A stretch of DNA of 64,000 bases from Candidatus Krumholzibacteriia bacterium (GCA_024763215.1 JANTFX010000002.1:1-64000), one strand, 5' to 3'; numbered from the stretch's first letter, positions 27,046 through 36,464 are shown. Numbers and translations are program-made. Notes: generated from the sequence alone by a model not told the origin.

Positions 27046-28097
27046 CACGGCTGGGGCCTGGTGGTGGTGAAGGTGCTGGCGATGGCTTCCAGGCGGCGGA
27101 AAAACAGCATCTTGTCCATGCCCGGCGCATAGGCCAGGGTATCCAGGCAATAGATGCGTCCCTGTTCCGGGACCGCGAGGAAGTAGGCCCAGAACGGGCC
27201 CCCGCCGGCGAAACTGCTGCCGCTCCAGGCACCGGTCAGCTTCACTCCGCCGCTTCCGGGCAGCCCCTGCTCGTCCCAGTGGAAGGACTCGGGCACGAGC
27301 TCCTCGTGGTGGAACACCTTGCCGATTTGCGCCCTGAAGGCCAGAAGTTGCTCCCTGTCCGCGAGCCAGGCCTCCGGATCGGGCACGTCCTTCCAGGCGA
27401 TGGTTATCCCCCGCGAGGGACCCGTGCGCATCAGCTCGATCCCCTGCACCCCGTCATGGCTTTGCTGGTTCAGGTGATAGGCGGCCGGGATTTCCAGGGT
27501 GAATCCGTATTGCGTCCAGATGGCGTTCATCAGCTCGGTGGCCAACCCGTCATACCGATTGCGGCGCAGGATGCGCTTGCGGTTGTCGTCCTCGATGGAA
27601 TGGCGGATTCGCGCCGCGCTGCGGTGCAGGAGGCTGCCGAGGCTGTTGCGATCGGTGCCGGCGGCCACGACCAACAACTGGTAATTGGACCAGGGGTCCT
27701 TGCGTTGGACCAGCCCCGCGGGGCTGGCCGCGAGCTTGTCCCAGGCGTCTTTGGACAGGACCTTGCGGGCGGCCTTCACGACCGGCCCCTTGTCCCGCAC
27801 ATCGAGGATGAAGACGGAATTCTTGTAGCCCTTGGCCAGATCCGATTTTTCAGGCGGCAGGACATCGATCTTGAAGCGGGTCTCTTCCTGGATCACGAAC
27901 ACCATGCGTTCGTTGACTTCGTCGGCGAATTTCCGGGCCAGCGGCTCCAGCTCCGCCGAGGAGTAGACGACGGCCAGATCCCCGTAGGAGCCGGCGGCCA
28001 TCAGGATCCCCTGCTCCTGGTCCATTCCGCATCCGGCGGCCAGCAGAAGCATCAACACCGGCACCAGCACCAGCCACGCGCGTTTCAATGCCTCCAC
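27045..28097 (-). CDS. DUF4837 family lipoprotein
   Basis: A 350-aa lipoprotein. The signal peptide MEALKRAWLVLVPVLMLLLAAGC has a lipobox ending at Cys23. The body resembles DUF4837, a family mostly seen in Bacteroidota and relatives, with duplicated segments of the type SVFILDVRDKGPVVKAARKV and two halves each carrying a YGFTLEIP/YHL-like motif. Its function is not known. The start is GTG at 28097; a TTG three codons later is possible. It is cotranscribed with the ECF sigma and anti-sigma genes upstream and coupled to a barrel-like gene downstream, which argues for an envelope role. Confidence 0.75.
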   Translation of the reverse strand: MEALKRAWLVLVPVLMLLLAAGCGMDQEQGILMAAGSYGDLAVVYSSAELEPLARKFADEVNERMVFVIQEETRFKIDVLPPEKSDLAKGYKNSVFILDVRDKGPVVKAARKVLSKDAWDKLAASPAGLVQRKDPWSNYQLLVVAAGTDRNSLGSLLHRSAARIRHSIEDDNRKRILRRNRYDGLATELMNAIWTQYGFTLEIPAAYHLNQQSHDGVQGIELMRTGPSRGITIAWKDVPDPEAWLADREQLLAFRAQIGKVFHHEELVPESFHWDEQGLPGSGGVKLTGAWSGSSFAGGGPFWAYFLAVPEQGRIYCLDTLAYAPGMDKMLFFRRLEAIASTFTTTRPQP

Positions 28098-28123
28098 CTT
28101 TCATCCGGGAAAAGGGACCACCG

Positions 28124-28843
28124 TTACCGACCTAGATCTAGCCCATTGCTGTCCGGTCTGTCAAGCTGCCGGCGCAGAATGGAGATCTGCTGCTGGTACT
28201 GGTAGAGCTGGTTGTTCAGGCGCTGGTTGCGCAGCTTGAGTTCCTGGATGGTGGCCAGATCCTTCAGGTGGTTCCCCGACCACCCGCTGTCCAGGACGAA
28301 GGCGGCGTTGGGCGAGAAATCGCCCAGGCCGAAGGAACCCGACACCGACCGCTGGATGCCGCGCGGAGCGCTGAGGGGCGCCAAGGCGCCCCGATTCAGG
28401 GGAAGCCGGTCCGAAACGCCGCCGGCAACCTGCCGTGAGGTCTCGAAGCCGGCATACCGCCCCGCATCATCGGGCATGACACGCCCTTGCGGACCAATGA
28501 ACATCGCGAGGGCCAGCACGGCGGCGAGGCCGAAGGCGGCGGCCGTGGTGAAGTTCCCGGCCCATCCGCGTCCCCGGGGTTTCTCCTCCAGCCAGGGATA
28601 GGCGGTTTCACCGGCGGCCTTCTGCAGAGCCTGGTTGAGCTTCAGTTGCAGGCGCCAATCGAAGTTCCCGGACAGGGAAGGTTCGGTGGCGCCCAGGAGC
28701 CGGCGTCCGAGAGCCAGATCCTCCCTGAAATCCCGGCATTCCCGGCACGCATCCAGGTGCTCATCCAGCTGGCGGGTAACCGCCGGGGGAAGCTGTTCGT
28801 CCATGGCCTGACTCAGGTAGCGGCGAGCCTTGGTGCAGCGCAT
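28124..28843 (-). CDS. Membrane-anchored zinc-binding anti-sigma factor (ZAS type)
   Basis: 239 aa. The N-terminal cytoplasmic domain has Cys3 and then EHLDACREC, giving the H-x3-C-x2-C zinc motif of anti-sigma domains. One membrane helix follows at about residues 95-118 (FGLAAVLALAMFIG). The remainder is periplasmic and ends in a coiled coil (LATIQELKLRNQRLNNQLYQ...). The ATG at 28843 has AGGTG six bases upstream; GTG/ATG codons slightly upstream are alternatives. It follows the ECF sigma gene by 19 bp and presumably holds that factor until a periplasmic signal triggers release. No site-1 or site-2 protease gene is adjacent. Confidence 0.87.
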   Translation of the reverse strand: MRCTKARRYLSQAMDEQLPPAVTRQLDEHLDACRECRDFREDLALGRRLLGATEPSLSGNFDWRLQLKLNQALQKAAGETAYPWLEEKPRGRGWAGNFTTAAAFGLAAVLALAMFIGPQGRVMPDDAGRYAGFETSRQVAGGVSDRLPLNRGALAPLSAPRGIQRSVSGSFGLGDFSPNAAFVLDSGWSGNHLKDLATIQELKLRNQRLNNQLYQYQQQISILRRQLDRPDSNGLDLGR

Positions 28844-28862
28844 GTTCATCACCTACCGTCTC

Positions 28863-29561
28863 TCATGAAGGATTGTCCTTCTGTTCGGCCACGCGGGCCT
28901 CGATCATTTCCAGTTCCGCCAGCAGGGTCTCATCCTTGAGCAGGGGCTTGATCAGCTGCCGGAATCGATTCCGGGCCCGGTTGATCCGGGAGCGGACCGT
29001 GCCGAGCTTCAACCCCGTCACCTGTTGGATCTCCTCGTAGCTGAGCTGTTCCACCTCCCGCAGCAGGAACGGGATCCGGTATTTCTCGGGGATGGCGGCC
29101 GTGGCCTCGTTGATGACCAGGGCCAGTTCCCGGCGCTGGATTTCCTCCGAGGGGTCGGCCACCGGGTCGGCCGGATCCAGGGGGATCTCGTCATCGGCAG
29201 GCGCCGGGTTCAAGCTCAGCAACTGCGGCCGCCGCGAGCGCTGGCGCATCTTGTTGCGGACCAGGTTCGTGGCGATGGTGAAGACCCAGGTCGAGAACTT
29301 GGCGATCTCCCTGTATTTGCCGGCATGGATGTAGACCCGGATCAGGGTTTCCTGCGTCAGTTCCTCGGCCAGGACCGGTTCCTTGACCATCCGCAGGATG
29401 AAGCTGAACAGGCGGTTCTTGTACCTGGCGGCCAGCTCGTCGAACGCCTTGCGGTTCCCGTCCTGGACCATGACGATGAGGTCTTCATCACGCGTCTCGA
29501 CCAGGTCGAACCTGGCGGCCGAGGGCGAACCATGCCTGTGTTCATCTCGCGAGGGATTCAT
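28863..29561 (-). CDS. ECF (extracytoplasmic function) RNA polymerase sigma factor
   Basis: A 232-aa ECF factor. Region 2 has FDELAARYKNRLFSFILRM, ELTQETLIRVYIHAGKY and the DNA-melting FSTWVFTIATNLVRNKMRQ. Region 4 has IPEKYRIPFLLREVEQLSY and GTVRSRINRARNRFRQL. A linker with PAPADDEIPLDPADP separates them, and a charged C-terminal tail follows. The ATG overlaps the stop of the preceding unknown gene (ATGA) and GGGAG precedes it. The adjacent ZAS protein is the expected partner. Promoter targets cannot be identified here; self-regulation would need a matching motif before the TPR gene, which was not recognised. Confidence 0.92.
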   Translation of the reverse strand: MNPSRDEHRHGSPSAARFDLVETRDEDLIVMVQDGNRKAFDELAARYKNRLFSFILRMVKEPVLAEELTQETLIRVYIHAGKYREIAKFSTWVFTIATNLVRNKMRQRSRRPQLLSLNPAPADDEIPLDPADPVADPSEEIQRRELALVINEATAAIPEKYRIPFLLREVEQLSYEEIQQVTGLKLGTVRSRINRARNRFRQLIKPLLKDETLLAELEMIEARVAEQKDNPS

Positions 29562-30346
29562 GGTTTTGCTCCCGCAGCTTGTCTGCCGTAAAGAACCGCA
29601 TATCCTTCAACGCGGGGCCGGCCGGAGAGTTCCCCCCGTTCTGCCGGAAAGGCAAAAAATTCCGCCAGGGGCCAAAGGGGGCTGAAAAATTCCGGCGGCA
29701 GATCGCCCAAGGCGGAACCCTCATGGTCAAGGGCCAGGCCGATGCGCCCCGGGCGCCGTGAGGAGGAAAGCCTCAAGCTATGCGTATTGGCCTCGGTTTC
29801 GTGTCGTTCCTGCCTCACCAGGGTGATGACCTCTCCGCTGCCCCCCTGCCCCAGGCCCCGGGTCGTCAGCCGGGCATGGAACCCGGATATCCCGGGCCCG
29901 GGTTCCGGACCGGGGATGACCAGGCGCGAGCTCCCACCGGTGGGGTCGCCTTGAGCCAGGGCCGCAACCAGACGGGCGAGGAGGTTGCCGAGCTCCCGGT
30001 CCAGGGGACGCCATTGGCCGTCCCAGGCCCCGACAACCCCAGCACCGGTGTCATCCAGCACGAGGGTCCACCCCCTGCCCTGCCGATGCCACAGGGAGTC
30101 CATGGCCGTCGACCCCGGCAGTGCGCTCTCCATGACCTCCAGCCTGATACCCTGCGGACCGTTCACCCAGGCTGCGACACCGCCCCCGGAGTAACCCCAG
30201 GTGTCCAGCTGCCAGGTTCCGGCCCACAGCCGGCACCCGGCCTGACCGCCCACCGCACCGCCGCGCACCGGAACAGCTGCGCTCATGCAAGCGAGCAGCC
30301 AGAACAGACATGGGTAACAACGGCGGGTGAGAATCTCAGTGCCCAT
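29558..30346 (-). CDS. Secreted protein of unknown function in the sigma-factor operon
   Basis: 262 aa, no family recognised. A signal peptide with RRCYPCLFWLLACMSAAVP lies at the start. The mature part is Gly/Trp-rich with no known catalytic motif. The start is the ATG 11 bp inside the end of the TPR gene, and the stop overlaps the ECF sigma start (ATGA), so it is locked into the operon. Strands such as WTLVLDDTGAGVVGAWDGQW suggest a beta-rich periplasmic domain. It may be a sensor for the sigma/anti-sigma pair; that is inference from position only. Confidence 0.6.
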   Translation of the reverse strand: MGTEILTRRCYPCLFWLLACMSAAVPVRGGAVGGQAGCRLWAGTWQLDTWGYSGGGVAAWVNGPQGIRLEVMESALPGSTAMDSLWHRQGRGWTLVLDDTGAGVVGAWDGQWRPLDRELGNLLARLVAALAQGDPTGGSSRLVIPGPEPGPGISGFHARLTTRGLGQGGSGEVITLVRQERHETEANTHSLRLSSSRRPGRIGLALDHEGSALGDLPPEFFSPLWPLAEFFAFPAERGELSGRPRVEGYAVLYGRQAAGAKP

Positions 30347-32180
30347 GTTTCTTTTCCAGGCCATCCAGCAGGCCCTGCAGCCTCCCGGCATCTCCTCCCA
30401 GGGCCATGGCGCGTTGGAACATCTCCCTGGCCTCGGCGATTTGCCCCTGGTCCCGCAGGACCATCCCCAGGTGTTCAAGGATAACCGGATCATCAGGCAG
30501 GACGTTCACGGCCCGGATCAGAAAATCCAGGGCCCGGTCCAGATCCCCTTTCCGGTAGCTTACCCAGCCCATGGAATCCAGGTAGGCGCCGTTGCTGGGG
30601 TCGGCATCCAGGGCCTGCTGGACCAGCTTCTCCGCCTGGGTCAGCTCGAGGTTCTTTTCGGCCAGGAAATAACCCAGTGAATTGGCGATTTCCGGGTTGT
30701 CCGGATTCTCCTTGCGCAGGGTTTCCAGCAGGTCGCGGGCACGGGAAACCTTGTGCGCCTGATCCAGGCACAGGCTGGCCTGGACCAGCGCATTGAGCCT
30801 GAGGTCAGGGTCATCGCCGGCAAGCTGGAAGTGCCGGGCCGCCTGCTCCAGGTCACCGCTGAGCCGCAGAGCGTAGCCCAGGACCAGCTGCCCGTTGTAA
30901 TCCTCGGAAGGGACCAGGCTCACAGCAGCCCTCACCTGCTGTACGAAGTCGGATTTCACCGCCAAGGCCGTCGAATCAGGATCATCCGCCGTCAGCTCTG
31001 CTTCCTCGGCCAACATCATGGCCCGCACCAGGGCCAACCGGATCTCCGCGTCCCGGGGCCCCAGATCAGCGGCCCTGTGGTAGGCGCCCACGGCGCCGGG
31101 CATGTCCTCGCTCTGTTCCAGGATCCTGCCCTTGAGAAACCAGGCCCTGGCCGCCTCGGGCCACCGCGCCAGGATGCTCTCCACCAGCTCGGAACCGGCG
31201 CTGAACCGGCCGGTACCCAGATACATGCGGGCCAGCCAGAGGCTAGGTCCCAGGTCGAGTTCACCCCTGGCCTTCATTTCGGCGAGGATCCCCATGGCGG
31301 ATTCGTTATCCCCGTTCTGGGCGTAGTGGTCAGCCAGTTCCACCCGGAATGAACCCGGCAGGGGGCCGGCCGCGCTCGCCTCGACCTGCACCTCGTCCTG
31401 GCCCTGTGGGCGCCGCGCATACCGGAATGCAGGCAGCTGGAACAGGCTGTCGGCCGCTGTGGCGGCCGCGAGGGCCTGGGGCTTGTCGCCGGCATCGGCC
31501 AGGGTGCGCACCAGGTCCAGATGCAAGCCGGGATCGCGGGGGTAAACGTCCAGGGCCTTGCGCAAGGTCGCCAGGGCATCGCGCGCGCGCCCATCCTGCT
31601 GCAGAACCATCGCCATTCCCTGGTAGATGTCAGGGCCGCGGCCGGGGAAAAGCTCCAGCCCCTGCCGCAGCACCTTCAGGGCGCCCTCGGCATCCCCCAT
31701 AGAGGAGCGGAGGGATGCCTCCAGGGAAACCATTTCCTCGGTGACCCCTTGCTTTTCCCGCAGCAGGGCGAGGTCGGCCAACGCCTCCTTCTTGCGCCCC
31801 AGGCGCAGATCCAGCCGGGCGCGCCGGAAACGAAAAGACAGGGAATCAGGGAACGTCTTCACCAGCCCGTCCATGACGTCATGGGCATCCTGGAGGTAGC
31901 CTCTGGCCTGCAGAGCCCGCTCGAATTCGAGGGCAACCAGGGGGACATCGGGGTCGGAACGATAGGCCAGGTGAAGAAACGGCAACGCCTCATCCACCTC
32001 GCCTGCCTCCAGCAGTTGGTGCCCGACAACCCAGCTGGACCCGGGCCCGTATGGCATCCCGCCGGCGGCGGGGGAAAGGTCCCCTCCCGGACCTGCGGCC
32101 GCCGCCTGCCCGCACGGCAGCAGAACCAGCAGCAAACAGAGTTCAAGAAATTTTGAGCGATCCGGCAAGGTGGTGACCAT
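30336..32180 (-). CDS. Secreted TPR-repeat protein
   Basis: 614 aa. The N-terminal signal segment KFLELCLLLVLLPCGQAAAA is followed by many tetratricopeptide repeats. Typical helices are seen around residues 55-600, for example AYRSDPDVPLVALEFERALQ, AEGALKVLRQGLELFP, ALATLRKALDVYPRDPGLHL, and the last repeats SLGYFLAEKNLELTQAEKLV and EHLGMVLRDQGQIAEAREMF. It is probably a periplasmic scaffold. The ATG at 32180 has GGAG upstream. It is the first gene of the six-gene envelope operon and starts 70 bp after rnc. No clear promoter was seen in that gap. Confidence 0.82.
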   Translation of the reverse strand: MVTTLPDRSKFLELCLLLVLLPCGQAAAAGPGGDLSPAAGGMPYGPGSSWVVGHQLLEAGEVDEALPFLHLAYRSDPDVPLVALEFERALQARGYLQDAHDVMDGLVKTFPDSLSFRFRRARLDLRLGRKKEALADLALLREKQGVTEEMVSLEASLRSSMGDAEGALKVLRQGLELFPGRGPDIYQGMAMVLQQDGRARDALATLRKALDVYPRDPGLHLDLVRTLADAGDKPQALAAATAADSLFQLPAFRYARRPQGQDEVQVEASAAGPLPGSFRVELADHYAQNGDNESAMGILAEMKARGELDLGPSLWLARMYLGTGRFSAGSELVESILARWPEAARAWFLKGRILEQSEDMPGAVGAYHRAADLGPRDAEIRLALVRAMMLAEEAELTADDPDSTALAVKSDFVQQVRAAVSLVPSEDYNGQLVLGYALRLSGDLEQAARHFQLAGDDPDLRLNALVQASLCLDQAHKVSRARDLLETLRKENPDNPEIANSLGYFLAEKNLELTQAEKLVQQALDADPSNGAYLDSMGWVSYRKGDLDRALDFLIRAVNVLPDDPVILEHLGMVLRDQGQIAEAREMFQRAMALGGDAGRLQGLLDGLEKKHGH

Positions 32181-32250
32181 CGGCTAACTCCAGAGGGGTG
32201 TGCTGTTTCCGATCAAAATAACCGCAGAGAGATGGAACCGCCGTCGGCTT

Positions 32251-33042
32251 TCAAGGTTCGGCGGCCAGATGTTCCAGGGCTGCCTTGGCCGCCATCTGTT
32301 CGGCGGTCTTCTTGTTGGTGCCTTCCCCCCGCCCCAGGACCTTGCCCTCGAAGGTCACGACCACCACGAAGCGACGATCGTGGTCGGGACCATCAGACGA
32401 CACCACCCGGTATCGTGGCGGGCTCTTGTGGTCGGCCTGGATGATTTCCTGGAGGCGGCTCTTGTAGTTGCGGCGGGAGCGCCGGGTCAGGATTTCCCGG
32501 CTTTCGGCCAGGATCAGGCGGTCGATCACCCCTGCGGCCGCTGGGAAGCCGCCATCGAGGTATACGGCTCCGATCAGGGCCTCGGTGGCGTCGGCGAGGA
32601 TGGTCGGTCTCTGCCTGCCCCCGGCGGCCGCTTCGGAACGGCTCATCCTGATGTCGTGCCCCAATCCGTGGCTGAGGGCCACTTCGGCCAGGCGGGCTCC
32701 ACAAACCAGCAGGGACTTCATCTTGGTCAGGTCGCCTTCGCTGCATTGCGGGTACCGATGATACAGACGGTCGCTGACCACGGCGCCCAGCACCGCGTCC
32801 CCAAGGAATTCCAGGCGCTCGTTGGAATCGGTGCGTTCCCCGCCGGTCACATGCACCTGAGAGCGGTGCAGCAGGGCGTTCTCCAGCAGGCCGGGGTCGC
32901 GAAAGCGGTAGCTCAGCTTGGCTTCCAGGGCGGAGAACCGATGTTGCGGCGTGGATTTTCTGCCCAGGGAACCCAGACGCCGCCATAGCCGCACAAAGAT
33001 ACCCGGTCGATTTCCGGCGCGGTGTTCAGGCTTGGCGGACAT
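32251..33042 (-). CDS. rnc: Ribonuclease III
   Basis: A double-strand-specific endonuclease for rRNA processing. 263 aa. The catalytic domain has the RNase III signature NERLEFLGDAVLG and the metal-binding LADATEALIGAVYLDGG. The C-terminal dsRNA-binding domain runs from SRLQEIIQADHKSPPRY to KKTAEQMAAKAALEHL. It has an extra basic N-terminal extension of about 35 residues. The ATG at 33042 has AAAGG upstream. It sits at the end of the fatty-acid operon, as in many bacteria. Confidence 0.95.
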   Translation of the reverse strand: MSAKPEHRAGNRPGIFVRLWRRLGSLGRKSTPQHRFSALEAKLSYRFRDPGLLENALLHRSQVHVTGGERTDSNERLEFLGDAVLGAVVSDRLYHRYPQCSEGDLTKMKSLLVCGARLAEVALSHGLGHDIRMSRSEAAAGGRQRPTILADATEALIGAVYLDGGFPAAAGVIDRLILAESREILTRRSRRNYKSRLQEIIQADHKSPPRYRVVSSDGPDHDRRFVVVVTFEGKVLGRGEGTNKKTAEQMAAKAALEHLAAEP

Positions 33043-33073
33043 GGGACCTTTCGCCCGGCCGGGGAGTCCCCTT

Positions 33074-34312
33074 TCAGCGCGCGGCGCCGAAGCAGAGGGT
33101 GATGTTGTGCCCCCCGAACCCGAAGGAATTGGAGATTGCGTGCTGGACTTTCATCTCAACCGGCCCGTCCTTGCAATAGTCGAGGTCGCATTCGGGGTCC
33201 GGGTTTTCCAGGTTGATCGTGGGCGGCAGAACCCCGTCGCGCAGGGCGAGGCAGGTCACCACCGCTTCGACTCCCCCCGCCGCACCCAGCAGGTGCCCCA
33301 TCATGGATTTGGTGGAACTGATCTTCACGCGCCGGGCGTGCTCACCCAGGGCCTGCTTGATGGCGAAGGTTTCAATCTTGTCGTTGAAATAGGTGCTCGT
33401 ACCGTGGGCGTTGATGTAGCCGACATCCTCCGGCGCGAGTCCGGCGTCCTTCAGGGCGGTGGTCATGGAGCCGATGGCGCCACGGCCCTCGTTGTCGGGC
33501 TGGGTCATGTGGAAGGCATCCCCGGTGGCGCCATAACCCTCGAGGAAGGCCAGGATCTCGGCACCCCGCTGCCGGGCATGCTCCTCCGACTCGAGCACCA
33601 GAATGCCCGCCCCCTCGCCCATGACGAAACCGTCACGTTCGGCGTCGAAGGGCCGGCTGGCAGCTTCCGGATCGTCGTTGCGGGTCGACAGCGCCTTCAT
33701 GTTGGCGAATCCGGCCAGGCCGACGGCGCAGATGCCTGCCTCGGCTCCCCCGCTGATCATGACGTCGGCGTGACCGTTGCGGATCTGGTCCGCGGCCACG
33801 GCGATGGCATGGCCTCCGGAGGCGCAGGCGCTCACGGTGCAGAAATTCGGACCCCGGAAACCATACTTGATCGAGACCAGACCCGAGGCCATGTCCGCGA
33901 TGGTCATGGGGATGAACAGCGGCGAGACCATGCGCGGGCCGCGTTTGGCCATGCGCAGGACCTGATCCTGGAAGGTGTTCATCCCCCCCATGCCGGAACC
34001 GATGATGACGCCGCAACGCAGGGGGTCGGCGGCTTCATGGATCCCCGACTGTGCCATGGCCTGGGTCGTGGCCGCCAGGGCGAACTGGCTGTACCGGTCG
34101 GCCTTGCGGACATCCTTGGGGTCCATGAAGGCGGTTGGATCGAAATCCTTTACCTGGCCGGCGATCACGACCTTGAAATCGGTCAGATCGATGCCTTCGA
34201 TGCGAGACACACCGCTTCGGCCAGCCAACAGGTTTTTCCAGGCGTCCTCGCGTTCGAGCCCCACACAGGTCACCATGCCCAGGCCCGTAACGGCAATCTT
34301 CTGCTTGGACAA
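33074..34312 (-). CDS. fabF: 3-oxoacyl-[acyl-carrier-protein] synthase II
   Basis: Elongating ketoacyl-ACP synthase, 412 aa. It has the thiolase-like active-site cysteine in VSACASGGHAIAVAA, histidines in INAHGTSTYFND and STKSMMGHLLGAAGG, and NSFGFGGHN at the end. The start is TTG at 34312: GGAGG lies six bases before it and the product then begins MSKQKIAVTGLGMV. The longer open frame has an ATG upstream of the Shine-Dalgarno, which is not credible. It follows acpP and precedes rnc. Confidence 0.95.
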   Translation of the reverse strand: MSKQKIAVTGLGMVTCVGLEREDAWKNLLAGRSGVSRIEGIDLTDFKVVIAGQVKDFDPTAFMDPKDVRKADRYSQFALAATTQAMAQSGIHEAADPLRCGVIIGSGMGGMNTFQDQVLRMAKRGPRMVSPLFIPMTIADMASGLVSIKYGFRGPNFCTVSACASGGHAIAVAADQIRNGHADVMISGGAEAGICAVGLAGFANMKALSTRNDDPEAASRPFDAERDGFVMGEGAGILVLESEEHARQRGAEILAFLEGYGATGDAFHMTQPDNEGRGAIGSMTTALKDAGLAPEDVGYINAHGTSTYFNDKIETFAIKQALGEHARRVKISSTKSMMGHLLGAAGGVEAVVTCLALRDGVLPPTINLENPDPECDLDYCKDGPVEMKVQHAISNSFGFGGHNITLCFGAAR

Positions 34313-34467
34313 AACCAACCTCCATATGCTCCAGGTGCGCACCGCTCGGTTGCGCCACCTGTGGTTTCCCTACGCCGCGCCCATGATACCGATCAGCCCG
34401 GAAAGCACCCCTGTGCTCCCGGGCAGATCAGAAGGTTCGGCAAATCCGAGACTCGGCCATCCGGCCT

Positions 34468-34704
34468 CTAGTCGAGGTGCTGCTCCAGATACTCGATGGC
34501 ATCCTGAACCGTCTGCAGTTTTTCCTGGTCCTCTTCCGGAATGGTGATATTGAACTCTTCCTCGAGATCCATCACCAATTCCACGGTATCAAGGGAGTCG
34601 GCACCCAGATCCTCGGTGAACGAGGCCTCGGGTGTGATCTGCTCGGGGTTGACACCCAGCTTGCGCTGGATGATTTCGTAAACCTGTTCCTGGATCGACG
34701 CCAT
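34468..34704 (-). CDS. acpP: Acyl carrier protein
   Basis: A 78-aa acidic four-helix protein with the phosphopantetheine attachment motif [20 protein letters not shown] (the serine of GADSLD). The length and sequence are typical. The ATG has GGGAGG upstream. It is flanked by fabG and fabF. Confidence 0.98.
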   Translation of the reverse strand: MASIQEQVYEIIQRKLGVNPEQITPEASFTEDLGADSLDTVELVMDLEEEFNITIPEEDQEKLQTVQDAIEYLEQHLD

Positions 34705-34737
34705 TTCTGGTAACCCTCCCGGTAAGTGGGGTGTGTG

Positions 34738-35490
34738 CTAAATGATCATGCCGCCATCGACCACCAGGGTCTGCCCGGTGATGTATGCGGCCGCGGGTGA
34801 AAGCAGAAACTCCACGACACCGGCCACGTCCTCCCCCCGTCCGAGACGCTTCAGGGGGATCTGCGCCAGCATCCCATCTTTGACCTTCGCGGGCAAGTCC
34901 GCTGTCATCTCGGTCTCTATGAAACCGGGTGCCACCGCGTTGCAGGTGACACCGCGTCCGCCCAGCTCCTTGGCCACGGATTTGGTCAGGGCGATGATGC
35001 CCGCCTTGCTCGCAGCATAATTAGCCTGACCGGCGTTGCCCGTCAAGCCGATAACGGAGGAAATATTCACGATCCTTCCCTGCCGCGCACGCATCATAAC
35101 CGTCGCCGCCGCCCTTGTGAAGTAGAACGTCCCGTTGAGGTTGACGTCCAGGGGGGCCTGCCATTGCTCGGGGTTCATGCGCACGAGCAGGCCGTCACGG
35201 GTCATGCCCGCGTTGTTGACCAGGCCGGAAATACCACCGAAATCCTCCTGGACCGAGGCAACCACCTTCTGGACCGCGTCCCAGTCGGCGATATCGGCGG
35301 GATAAACCCGGACATCCGGTCCCAGCGAGGAGGCGACTTCTTCCAGCGCCGCGGCGTTGCGGGCCACCAGGGCCAGGGGGTACCCGGCGGCATCCAGGCG
35401 CCGGGCGATGGCCAGCCCGATCCCGCGGCTGGCTCCGGTGACGATGACCGCGCCTGCAGCGGCTTTCCGGCCAGGATCCTCACCACTCAT
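34738..35490 (-). CDS. fabG: 3-oxoacyl-[acyl-carrier-protein] reductase
   Basis: A short-chain dehydrogenase of 250 aa that reduces beta-ketoacyl-ACP with NADPH. It has the cofactor motif VTGASRGIGLAIA, LVNNAGMTRDGLL, the catalytic serine in VNISSVIGLTGNAGQ, the YAASKAG catalytic motif, and a C-terminal ITGQTLVVDGGM. The ATG at 35490 overlaps the fabD stop (ATGA), so the two are coupled. Confidence 0.97.
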   Translation of the reverse strand: MSGEDPGRKAAAGAVIVTGASRGIGLAIARRLDAAGYPLALVARNAAALEEVASSLGPDVRVYPADIADWDAVQKVVASVQEDFGGISGLVNNAGMTRDGLLVRMNPEQWQAPLDVNLNGTFYFTRAAATVMMRARQGRIVNISSVIGLTGNAGQANYAASKAGIIALTKSVAKELGGRGVTCNAVAPGFIETEMTADLPAKVKDGMLAQIPLKRLGRGEDVAGVVEFLLSPAAAYITGQTLVVDGGMII

Positions 35491-36464
35491 GCCCGTCCCT
35501 CCATCTTCCTGCCGGCAGCAGCCAGCGCATCCAGGTCCTCGACGGTGGCGACTGCGGTGTAGGCGGCCCCCGGGTGGCTCCTTTTGGCCAGATTGGTCAA
35601 CACCTTGCCCGGCCCCACTTCCAGCACCAGATCGGCTTCCCCGGCATCGGCGAGCAGGACTTCCAGGGACGGGTGCCACAACACCGGAGAGGTCAACTGG
35701 TCCTCCAGTCCACGTCGCAGCGCCGCGGCATCGGTGACCGGCCGGGCGCTCACGTTGGCGACCAGAGGAACGACCGGATCAGCCACGGGAATGTCGGCCA
35801 GGAAAGCACGGAATTCGGTGGCGGCATCTTCCAGCAACGGCGAGTGGAACGCGCCGCTGACCTTCAGGGGGATGACCCTGCGCGCGCCTGCGCTCTTGAG
35901 GGCATCGGCAGCGCCGGCCACGGCGGCCGTTTCTCCCGATATCACCATCTGCAGGGCGGAATTCAGGTTGGCCAGAACCACCACCCCGTCGGTTTCGGCG
36001 CAGATCTGCCGCACACGCTCAGCATCGAGACCCATGACGGCGGCCATGGTGCCCGGCCTGGCCTGCCCGGCACGGAACATCAATTCCCCCCGCCGCCGCA
36101 CGGCGCGCAGGGCATCCAGCGGCTGCAGGGCCCCGCAAGCCACCGCGGCGCTGTACTCACCCAGGGAATGGCCGGCCACGATGCTGGGCCTGAATCCCCG
36201 TTCTGCAAGGGCCAGGAACACGGCCACCGAGTGGGCCAACAGGGCAGGCTGGGCGTTGCGCGTTTCGGTCAGGGCATCGGCGGGTCCATCGCACATCAGA
36301 CCCAGCAGGTCGAAGCCGAGGGCATCGTTGACCGAGCCCAGGAATTCCGCGGCCGCGCCCCGGGAAACGGCCAGATCGCGGGCCATGCCCACGTGCTGGG
36401 ACCCCTGGCCGGGAAACATCATGGGGCAGTTGCGGCCTGCCGGGGAAGGATCCTTGTGGTTCAA
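35487..36464 (-). CDS. fabD: Malonyl-CoA:ACP transacylase
   Basis: Moves malonyl groups from CoA to acyl carrier protein. It has the oxyanion-hole motif FPGQGSQ, the nucleophile GHSLGEYSAAVACG, MISGE-type sequence VISGETAAVAGA, the catalytic histidine in SGAFHSPLLEDA, and VLEVGPGKVLTNL. Two starts are possible. The one chosen is TTG at 36464, overlapping the plsX stop with GGAG eight bases upstream, giving 325 aa. The ATG at 36422 leaves only two residues before FPGQGSQ and would cut the first strand. fabH, usually found here, is missing. Confidence 0.93.
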   Translation of the reverse strand: MNHKDPSPAGRNCPMMFPGQGSQHVGMARDLAVSRGAAAEFLGSVNDALGFDLLGLMCDGPADALTETRNAQPALLAHSVAVFLALAERGFRPSIVAGHSLGEYSAAVACGALQPLDALRAVRRRGELMFRAGQARPGTMAAVMGLDAERVRQICAETDGVVVLANLNSALQMVISGETAAVAGAADALKSAGARRVIPLKVSGAFHSPLLEDAATEFRAFLADIPVADPVVPLVANVSARPVTDAAALRRGLEDQLTSPVLWHPSLEVLLADAGEADLVLEVGPGKVLTNLAKRSHPGAAYTAVATVEDLDALAAAGRKMEGRA

